From DASTOB01 sp035720425 (GTDB taxonomy: Bacteria > Chloroflexota > Limnocylindria > Limnocylindrales > CSP1-4), in contig DASTOB010000074.1 of NCBI GenBank assembly GCA_035720425.1, positions 1 to 7,209 of the forward strand: a stretch of 7,209 nt of DNA. The letters are read 5' to 3'. Below the pieces are notes generated by a model. It ran no database searches and had not been told where the DNA came from. It saw only the letters and a list, made by a program, of their open reading frames with translations. A program made the position numbers and the translations under genes. Below, piece after piece: positions 1-5,326 of the stretch (the first letter of the stretch is position 1; every line of letters starts with the position of its first letter).

Positions 1-1
1 C

Positions 2-1570
2 GGACAGGGCGCGGGGCCCATCCACGCGATCGACGATGCCGCCGGGACGATCGACCTCATCCGGGGTCCGACCAAGCAGGGCCATCATCCGTCGAGCCTG
101 CTTCCGGGAACGCCGCCCGACTCGAAGCCGATGCGGGAGGCGCTCCTCCGGGTCGCCGATGCGGTGCTGGACGGACCCGGGCTCGATGCCGCCGGCACGT
201 CCGCGCGCTACCGCGCCGCACGCGACCTGTTACTCCGCCGCCCCCCACGCGTTCGCGGAACGGCGGACGGGTCGCCACTCCGCGGCGCCGATGAGAGGAT
301 CGTCGACGCCGCGCGGCGGCTCGCCATCGGCCTCGACGCGAGCGTCCTGCCGATCCAGGGACCACCGGGCACCGGCAAGACGTACACGGGCGCCCGGATG
401 ATCGTCGCGCTCGTTGAGCAGGGCCGCCGGGTAGGCATCGCCGCCCAGTCGCACAAGGCGATCACGAACCTGCTTCGCGAGGTCTGCGCCGCGGCTGACG
501 AGGCCGGCGTCCGCCTGCGTGCGATCCAGAAGTGCGAGCGCCCGGCGGACGCCGCCGGGGACCTCGATCAGGTGACCATCGCGACGAGCAACAAGGCGGT
601 CGACGACAGCCTCGGCGCGGCCGCCTTCGACGTCGTCGCCGGAACGGCCTGGCTCTTCTCGCGAGCGGCGATGGACGGGCGGCTCGACGTCCTCGTCGTC
701 GACGAGGCCGGCCAGATGTCGCTTGCCAACACAATCGCGATGTCGACGGCCGCGACGTCGCTCATCCTGCTCGGCGATCCGAACCAGCTGCCCCAGGTGA
801 GCCAGGGCGTCCACCCGGAGGGGGCCGCGGCATCCGCCCTCGAGCACCTCGTCGGCAGTGCGCTGACGGTCGATCCGGACCGTGGCCTGTTCCTCGATAC
901 GACATGGCGCATGCACCCGGACGTGACCGGCTACATCTCGGACACGTTCTACGACGATCGCCTCGGCGCCCACCCGTCGACGACCGGCCAGCGCGTCGAG
1001 GCGGACGACCGAACGTGGGCCGGGACGGGCATCCGCTGGTTGCCGGTCGAGCACCGCGGCAACGACTCCTCGTCTCCCGAGGAGGCCGATCTCGTGGCCG
1101 ATGCGATCGCCGCCCTCGTCGGGCGCCCGTGGACGGACCGGACCGGGCGGCGTCGGCCGCTCCGGCTCGATGACATCCTCGTCGTGGCGCCGTACAACGC
1201 GCACGTCGCCGCGATCGAGCGCTCCCTGGCGGTACGCCTGGGCCCAGAAGCGGCGGGGCGGATCGGGACGGTCGACCGATTCCAGGGCCAGGAGGGCGCG
1301 GTGGCGATCTACTCGATGGCCTCGTCGAGCGCGGACGACGCCCCGCGCGACCTCGACTTCCTGTACAGCCGCAACCGGCTCAACGTGGCAGTCTCGCGGG
1401 CCCGAGCCGTGGCCGCCGTCGTGGCCAGCCCCACCCTCCTCGACGTCGCCTGCCGGACACCGGAGCAGATGCGCCTGCTCAACGCGCTGTGCCGCTTCGT
1501 CGAAGTGGCGGACGAACAGGCCCTCGCGCGGGCGGGCGGAGTCGAAATCCTCACGTTCGGGCTGTCATGA
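2..1570 (+). CDS. SF1 (Dna2/Upf1-like) helicase, C-terminal part of a probable TM0106-type RecB-nuclease/helicase fusion; 5' truncated by window
   Basis: The frame is open from base 2, so the gene begins upstream; 522 residues are visible, ending in TGA at 1568-1570. Full superfamily 1B helicase motifs are present (numbered within the fragment): Walker A GPPGTGKT at 120-127, motif Ia around IAAQSHKAITNLL 147-159, Walker B/motif II DEAGQ 234-238, motif III LLGDPNQLPQ 256-265, motif IV TTWRMHP 300-306, motif V GTVDRFQGQE 422-431 and motif VI NVAVSRARA 461-469. The protein should be an ATP-driven nucleic-acid translocase in the cytoplasm. The first ~110 residues, including YRAARDLLLRRPPR just ahead of the ATPase core, resemble the linker of TM0106-family proteins, which carry an N-terminal RecB/YprB-like nuclease. 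That nuclease is outside the window, so the fusion is inferred. DNA repair or nucleic-acid processing is likely. An in-frame ATG at 131 is not the true start, because family-like sequence continues upstream of it. Confidence 0.9.
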   Translation, partial: GQGAGPIHAIDDAAGTIDLIRGPTKQGHHPSSLLPGTPPDSKPMREALLRVADAVLDGPGLDAAGTSARYRAARDLLLRRPPRVRGTADGSPLRGADERIVDAARRLAIGLDASVLPIQGPPGTGKTYTGARMIVALVEQGRRVGIAAQSHKAITNLLREVCAAADEAGVRLRAIQKCERPADAAGDLDQVTIATSNKAVDDSLGAAAFDVVAGTAWLFSRAAMDGRLDVLVVDEAGQMSLANTIAMSTAATSLILLGDPNQLPQVSQGVHPEGAAASALEHLVGSALTVDPDRGLFLDTTWRMHPDVTGYISDTFYDDRLGAHPSTTGQRVEADDRTWAGTGIRWLPVEHRGNDSSSPEEADLVADAIAALVGRPWTDRTGRRRPLRLDDILVVAPYNAHVAAIERSLAVRLGPEAAGRIGTVDRFQGQEGAVAIYSMASSSADDAPRDLDFLYSRNRLNVAVSRARAVAAVVASPTLLDVACRTPEQMRLLNALCRFVEVADEQALARAGGVEILTFGLS

Positions 1571-1587
1571 TCGACCGCCCATGATCG
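1566..1587 (+). promoter_or_regulatory. Double ATGA stop/start junction with five-codon mini-ORF between helicase and MFS genes
   Basis: The 8-bp sequence CATGATCG occurs at 1566-1573 and again at 1580-1587, 14 bp apart. The first copy holds ATGA (1567-1570), in which the helicase TGA overlaps an ATG. That ATG opens a mini-ORF (M-I-D-R-P, 1567-1584) whose own TGA (1582-1584) overlaps the ATG of the MFS gene (1581-1583) in a second ATGA. The arrangement could pass terminating ribosomes from the helicase to the transporter gene. It is directly visible in the sequence; the coupling function is inferred. A short duplication of the start region with no function would look the same. Confidence 0.45.
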
Positions 1588-2855
1588 GCACCCCTGACCC
1601 GGACGCCCTCCGTCGCCGGACCGTCCGGACGCTCGTCGCCGGCGTTGCGCTCGGCAGCACCGGGCACATCGCCGCGGTGACGGTTGCGACGATCGCCGCC
1701 CGCGACCTGTCCGACACGGCTGCGCTGGCCGGGCTGCCCGGAGCGAGCGTCGTCCTCGGTGCGGCGATCGGTGCGTCGGCGCTGGCGTGGCTCATGGCCC
1801 GGCGCGGGCGGCGGGCGGGTCTATCGGCCGGCTATGCGATCGGGGTCGCCGGGGCGTTCCTCGCGGCGGCCGCGGTCGTCGGCCGGAGCATGCCGCTACT
1901 CCTGCTCGGGACCCTCCTCATCGGCTTCGGCAACGCGTCGAACCAGCAGTCGCGCTATGCGGCCGCGGACCTCTACCCGTCGAGCCGGCGCGCGTCGGCG
2001 ATCGGCATCGTCGTGTGGGGGGCGACGATCGGGGCGGTGGTGGGGCCCAACCTCGTCGAGGTCGCCGGCGAGTTCGCGCGCTCGATCGGCCTGCCGACCC
2101 TGGCCGGCCCGTACCTCGTCCCGGTCGTGTTCGTCGGCCTCGCGGCCGTCCTCTCCTTCGCGCTCCTCCGGCCGGATCCGTTCGAGCTGCGGGATGCGTC
2201 CTCGATCGCCGGCGCCGAGGCCGCCGCCGCCGCGCCGCTCGCCGACGTGCTCCGAAGGCCGGCCGTGGTGGCTGCGATCGTGGCGCTCATCGCCGGCCAG
2301 TTCGTCATGGTCCTGATCATGACGATGACCCCGCTCCACATGACGGAGCACGGACACGGCCTCGGCAGCGTGGGCCTCGTCATCAGTGCCCACACGTTCG
2401 GGATGTTCGCCCTGTCGCCCCTGTCCGGCCGGCTGACGGACCGCTTCGGCTGCCCGTCCGTCATCTACGCGGGGACGGCGATCCTTGCCGCCTCGGCCCT
2501 CCTGTCGGCCGTCGCCCCGCCGGACGACGAACGGGTGCTGCTCGTCGCCCTGTTCCTCCTCGGCTGGGGCTGGAACCTGGGATTCGTGGCGGGCAGCGCG
2601 ATGCTGACAGGAGCGGTGAGCCTGACCGAGCGAACGCGCGTCCAGGGCCTGTCCGACTCGCTCATCTGGACGACGGCGGCGGTCGCCTCGCTCGGGTCCG
2701 GCGTGCTCCTCGCGGCCGCCGGCTATGCGTCGCTCGGGATCATCGGGGCGGCACTCGTGGCCGTCCCCGTGTGGGTCCTCGTCCGGCGCCGGCGGGTCAT
2801 CTCGCCGCGCCCGATCGCCGTTCCGCAGCCGGTCCCGCCGGGCCCACTCGAGTAG
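1581..2855 (+). CDS. Major facilitator superfamily (MFS) transporter, 12 predicted TM segments
   Basis: This 424-residue integral membrane protein has MFS architecture. Hydrophobic segments lie at about 16-40, 50-72, 80-99, 104-120, 138-160, 176-196, 226-250, 262-282, 292-312, 318-342, 358-380 and 383-402, with a charged central loop near 197-226. An RRGRR basic loop at 74-78 after TM2 and GRLTDRFG at 283-290 after TM8 match the two MFS motif-A loops. SNQQSRYAAADLYP (120-133) and the His-rich stretch around LHMTEHGHGLG (252-262) plus ISAHTFGMF (268-276) resemble a widespread uncharacterised MFS subgroup. Substrate and direction are unknown; efflux is as likely as uptake. The ATG at 1581 was chosen because it sits just before the first basic/hydrophobic segment; the frame stays open back to 1101, but that region is helicase in another frame. 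No Shine-Dalgarno sequence is visible, and the gene probably shares the helicase transcript. The tail is proline-rich (409-422). Confidence 0.9.
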   Translation: MIGTPDPDALRRRTVRTLVAGVALGSTGHIAAVTVATIAARDLSDTAALAGLPGASVVLGAAIGASALAWLMARRGRRAGLSAGYAIGVAGAFLAAAAVVGRSMPLLLLGTLLIGFGNASNQQSRYAAADLYPSSRRASAIGIVVWGATIGAVVGPNLVEVAGEFARSIGLPTLAGPYLVPVVFVGLAAVLSFALLRPDPFELRDASSIAGAEAAAAAPLADVLRRPAVVAAIVALIAGQFVMVLIMTMTPLHMTEHGHGLGSVGLVISAHTFGMFALSPLSGRLTDRFGCPSVIYAGTAILAASALLSAVAPPDDERVLLVALFLLGWGWNLGFVAGSAMLTGAVSLTERTRVQGLSDSLIWTTAAVASLGSGVLLAAAGYASLGIIGAALVAVPVWVLVRRRRVISPRPIAVPQPVPPGPLE

Positions 2856-2882
2856 CGATTCAGGCGACGTTCGGGCGGCGGA

Positions 2883-4151
2883 TCAGGCGACGAGCTGACG
2901 CAGCACCCACACGGCAAGCACCCGGGCGCACGTCGCGACCTGCTCGAGCGGCACGAACTCGTCGGCGGCGTGGGCCACCCGCACGTGTCCCGGCCCGAAG
3001 ATGACGGTCGGCGTCGCCCCCTCGTTGACGAGCAGCCGCATGTCCGCCCCGTACGGCTCGCCGACGAGCGCGGGTCGCCGCCCGGTGACGTCCCCGATCG
3101 CGGCCGCCAATCCCGTAGGCAGCGGATGGTCGGACGAGACCTCGGCCGACGAGAACCGCCCGCCGGTGATCTCGACGCCGGCCGGGTGATCGCGGAGGAA
3201 CGGGTCGTCAGCGCAGGCGGCGTCGATGCACGCGCGCAGGTCCGCCTCCGCGTCGCGCCACGTTTGCCCCAGGCGCACGCCGTAGCGGCCGGTGGCGACG
3301 ACCCGATCGAGGACCGTCGATGCCCACTCCCCTCCCTCGACCGTGCCGATGATCGTCGGGTACGGCAGGCCGAGCGCGGTCATGAGCGGGTGCGTCTCGG
3401 CCGCGTTCCGGCGCGCCTCGTCCGCCTCGAGCGCGCGGGCGAGGACGAACAGGTTGTCGAGCGCGGACACGCCCTCGCGACGCTGGGACGCGTGCGCGGC
3501 CCGGCCGGGCACGACGAGCCGGAACGTGATCGCACCGGCGTGGGCGACGACCACGTCGAGGTCCGTCGGCTCGGTGATGATCGCGGCGTCGCCGGTGACG
3601 CCGGCGCGGATCGCGGCGAGCATGCCCTGCCCGCCGTCCTCCTCCGACGGGACGAAGGCGGCGACGACCTCGCCGTCGAACGGGACCTGGTCCGCGAGTG
3701 ACCGGACGATGCGCATCGCCTCGAGGATCGCCACGACGCCGCCCTTCATGTCGCACGCACCGCGCCCGTACAGAAGGCCGTCGCGCACCTCGCCGCCCCA
3801 CGGGTCCGCCGTCCACGTGGCGGGGTCGCCGGGCGGCACGACGTCGACATGGCCGACGAGGAGCACGCGGCGCCCGCCGGGCCGGCCGACTCGCCCGACG
3901 ACGATCGGGAGGCTCGCCCGCGGCATCTCGGCGCCCGGCCAGTCCGGATCGTCGGCCGCCTCCTGCGGCGTCGGCGAGTAGCGCTCGACCGTGATGTCCG
4001 CCTCCTCCAGCCGCGCCGCGATCTCGAGCTGGACGATCTCCTCGCGCCCGGTGATCGACGGCGTCCGAACGAGATCGCCGAGGTCCGCTTCGATCCGGGC
4101 GATGTCGACCGACGCGGCGGCGGCGAGCTCGAGGTCGGGATGGGCCGGCAC
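2883..4151 (-). CDS. M20 family metallo-deacylase/peptidase (ArgE/DapE type)
   Basis: This is a complete 422-residue cytoplasmic zinc/cobalt hydrolase of the M20 family, whose members remove acyl groups from amino acids or cleave short peptides (acetylornithine deacetylase, succinyl-diaminopimelate desuccinylase, aminoacylase). By alignment to the family, metal and catalytic residues are H101 and D103 in GHVDVVPPG, D134 in GRGACDMKGG, the Glu pair E170-E171 in PSEEDGG, E194 in ITEPTD and H394 in VAHAADEFV. GRAAHAS (216-222) is the conserved His-containing stretch of the inserted dimerisation ('lid') domain. Length is normal. The start is GTG at 4151, the first start codon after the TGA of the upstream hydrolase gene, leaving about 30 residues before TPSITGRE as is usual. 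No Shine-Dalgarno sequence is visible. It lies 6 bp downstream of, and in the same frame as, the DDAH-like gene, so the two are almost certainly co-transcribed. The exact acyl substrate cannot be read from the sequence. Confidence 0.92.
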   Translation of the reverse strand: MPAHPDLELAAAASVDIARIEADLGDLVRTPSITGREEIVQLEIAARLEEADITVERYSPTPQEAADDPDWPGAEMPRASLPIVVGRVGRPGGRRVLLVGHVDVVPPGDPATWTADPWGGEVRDGLLYGRGACDMKGGVVAILEAMRIVRSLADQVPFDGEVVAAFVPSEEDGGQGMLAAIRAGVTGDAAIITEPTDLDVVVAHAGAITFRLVVPGRAAHASQRREGVSALDNLFVLARALEADEARRNAAETHPLMTALGLPYPTIIGTVEGGEWASTVLDRVVATGRYGVRLGQTWRDAEADLRACIDAACADDPFLRDHPAGVEITGGRFSSAEVSSDHPLPTGLAAAIGDVTGRRPALVGEPYGADMRLLVNEGATPTVIFGPGHVRVAHAADEFVPLEQVATCARVLAVWVLRQLVA

Positions 4152-4157
4152 GACGCG

Positions 4158-5018
4158 TCAGCCGCGCAGGATCGGCCGGGTCATGCAGGTGGGACCCCCG
4201 GACCCGTTGATCCCGATTTCGGTCGCCGGGTAGGCGTGGACGTCGCAGCCGTGGGCCTCGAGCGCGCGGCGCGTGGCCGGGTTCCCGTCGGCCACGATGA
4301 CCACGCCCGGGCGGACGGCGAGGACGTTGCAGCCGAGCGTGTCGAACTCCTCGTCCGGAACCTCGACGAGGCGAACGCCGAGGTCGGCAAGCAGCTCCCA
4401 CAGTCCCACTGGCAGGAGCGGCAGATAGACGACGGCGAGGTCGTCGGCGACGGGCGAGATGACGCTGAGCAGGTGGATGAGCTCCGCCGGGCCATGCCAG
4501 TACGGGACGTCGACGATCCGGTGCTCGCCGCCGACGATGGCCGCCAGCTGCCGGGCGCCCGCGTCGTTCGTTCGCAGGGTACGGCCGACGATGAGCAGGT
4601 CCGGCCGGAGCCAGAACGTGTCGCCGCCCTCGACCGTGCCCGGCGCCTCGATTCGCCCTGCCGTCGGGATGCCGGCGGCGGTCGTCCACGCCTCGAGGAC
4701 GGCCGGTTCCGGGAGCCGGTTCGCCTTGCCCGGCCGAAGCGGGATCGCACCGCGGTCGCCGACGAGGAGCGGATCGAACGTGTACACGAGGTCCGGGCTG
4801 CCGATCTCCGCGTCGAGGACGTGGACGGTGGGACCGAGTCCGGCCAGCACGTCGACGAACGCGTCGTGTTCGCGTCGCGCCGTGTCGAGGTCGACCGGGT
4901 GGAGGAACCCGTGGGCGGGGTCGTCGAAGGCCCTTCCGAATGCCGGGCCGGGCCGCTTCACGAGCACCTCGCGCAGGGGCGCGGTCATCGATTGGGCGCC
5001 GTAGCGGCGATCGGTCAT
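4158..5018 (-). CDS. Dimethylarginine dimethylaminohydrolase (DDAH)/arginine deiminase/amidinotransferase-fold hydrolase
   Basis: This 286-residue protein belongs to the guanidino-group-modifying (pentein) superfamily, which attacks guanidinium carbon through a covalent Cys intermediate; DDAH converts methylated arginine to citrulline plus methylamine or dimethylamine. Visible landmarks are LREVLVKRPG (15-24), DLVYTFDP (76-83) with the substrate-binding Asp D82, EGGD (130-133) with the catalytic acidic residue E130, the catalytic His H182 in ELIHLLS and the nucleophile C278 in GGPTCMTRPI near the C-terminus. The full catalytic set is therefore present and the length is close to bacterial DDAH. 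At the place where Pseudomonas DDAH has Glu-Asp, this protein has Phe-Asp (F81-D82), so the substrate may differ; another guanidino compound is possible. ATG 5018 is preferred over the internal ATG at 4988 because a -10-like element lies just upstream. It is first in an apparent two-gene unit with the M20 deacylase. Confidence 0.85.
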   Translation of the reverse strand: MTDRRYGAQSMTAPLREVLVKRPGPAFGRAFDDPAHGFLHPVDLDTARREHDAFVDVLAGLGPTVHVLDAEIGSPDLVYTFDPLLVGDRGAIPLRPGKANRLPEPAVLEAWTTAAGIPTAGRIEAPGTVEGGDTFWLRPDLLIVGRTLRTNDAGARQLAAIVGGEHRIVDVPYWHGPAELIHLLSVISPVADDLAVVYLPLLPVGLWELLADLGVRLVEVPDEEFDTLGCNVLAVRPGVVIVADGNPATRRALEAHGCDVHAYPATEIGINGSGGPTCMTRPILRG

Positions 5019-5030
5019 CGTCACCCGCGC

Positions 5031-5036
5031 AGCATA
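5031..5036 (-). promoter_or_regulatory. Putative -10 element (TATGCT) for the DDAH-like / M20 unit
   Basis: Read on the minus strand, TATGCT matches the TANNNT -10 pattern and is followed by 12 nt before the ATG at 5018. Transcription starting about 6-7 nt downstream would give a 5' leader of only a few bases. No convincing -35 hexamer is visible, which is common in very GC-rich genomes. It is an AT-containing island in a spacer otherwise almost pure G and C. Inference only. Confidence 0.4.
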
Positions 5037-5070
5037 CGCGGCGGGGGTGGAATCGGCGGCCGCGGCGGCG

Positions 5071-5076
5071 TACCCT
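5071..5076 (+). promoter_or_regulatory. Putative -10 element (TACCCT) for the 76-residue small protein gene
   Basis: TACCCT fits TANNNT and lies 8 nt before the ATG at 5085, so transcription would begin at or next to the start codon, giving a leaderless mRNA. There is no Shine-Dalgarno sequence between it and the ATG, which agrees with leaderless initiation. No -35 box is recognisable 17-18 bp upstream. It diverges from the minus-strand -10 at 5031-5036, and the two elements share the 66-bp spacer 5019-5084. Confidence 0.45.
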
Positions 5077-5084
5077 TGCGCACC

Positions 5085-5315
5085 ATGGCCGGCTACGTCG
5101 CGGCGGCGCGGATCGACCGGGCGGTCGTGCGCCCGATGCCGTGGGCGGACCTGTGGCTCGACCGCGCCGATCAGGCGGCCGACGAGGTCGTCGTCCCGGT
5201 CGATGAGCCTGGTGCGCCCGACGCCGAACCCGGCCTCGCCGAGCGGTGGGGTCGGTTCCGCGACGCGGCCGGGCAGCTGACCTGGTACCTGCTCGATCCG
5301 CAGGGCTGGCGCTGA
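5085..5315 (+). CDS. Small acidic, tryptophan-rich protein of unknown function (76 aa)
   Basis: I do not recognise a named family. The protein has five Trp residues in 76 (W20, W24, W55, W67, W75), no Cys, Lys or His, about 13 acidic and 8 Arg residues, and so a net negative charge. No signal peptide or membrane segment is visible. An N-terminal block VVRPMPWADLWLDRADQAADE (14-34) and a C-terminal block LAERWGRFRDAAGQLTWYLLDP (51-72) are separated by a Pro/Gly/Ala/Asp-rich linker (38-50). This pattern suggests a small soluble protein with two conserved patches, perhaps a partner or adaptor. Support for coding is the ATG at 5085 directly after a -10-like element, and a stop only 11 bp before the convergent oxidoreductase gene. 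The frame is open far upstream (to 3849), but that stretch lies opposite the minus-strand genes. It is divergent from the DDAH-like gene; a functional link is possible but not shown. Confidence 0.7.
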   Translation: MAGYVAAARIDRAVVRPMPWADLWLDRADQAADEVVVPVDEPGAPDAEPGLAERWGRFRDAAGQLTWYLLDPQGWR

Positions 5316-5326
5316 CCGACCCGGGA

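Noticed and set aside
230..232. TTA leucine codon in the helicase as a possible rare-codon regulatory switch
   Set aside because: It is notable in such GC-rich DNA, but one rare codon in a presumed repair-type enzyme is not evidence of bldA-like control, and the organism is not shown to be a streptomycete.
230..1204. 324-codon open frame antisense to the helicase
   Set aside because: It has Arg/Asp-rich composition without domains, while the opposite strand carries every SF1 helicase motif in one frame.
1101..1580. Longer N-terminus for the MFS transporter
   Set aside because: The region encodes helicase motifs in another frame; the upstream translation is Arg/Ser-rich and unlike a transporter. 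The start at 1581 precedes TM1 at a normal distance.
2856..2882. Bidirectional terminator between the convergent MFS and M20 genes, and likewise at 5316-5326
   Set aside because: The spacers are only 27 and 11 bp, with no stable hairpin followed by a T-tract on either strand.
5025..5041. Inverted repeat CCGCG-7 nt-CGCGG overlapping the minus-strand -10, and the 8-bp palindrome GCCGCGGC at 5059-5066, as possible operators
   Set aside because: Five-base GC-only arms and short GC palindromes are expected by chance at this base composition, and there is no second copy to support a binding site.
3849..5084. Long upstream extension of the small plus-strand gene
   Set aside because: The extension lies opposite the M20 and DDAH-like genes and has shadow-type composition. 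The ATG at 5085 has a -10-like element directly before it.
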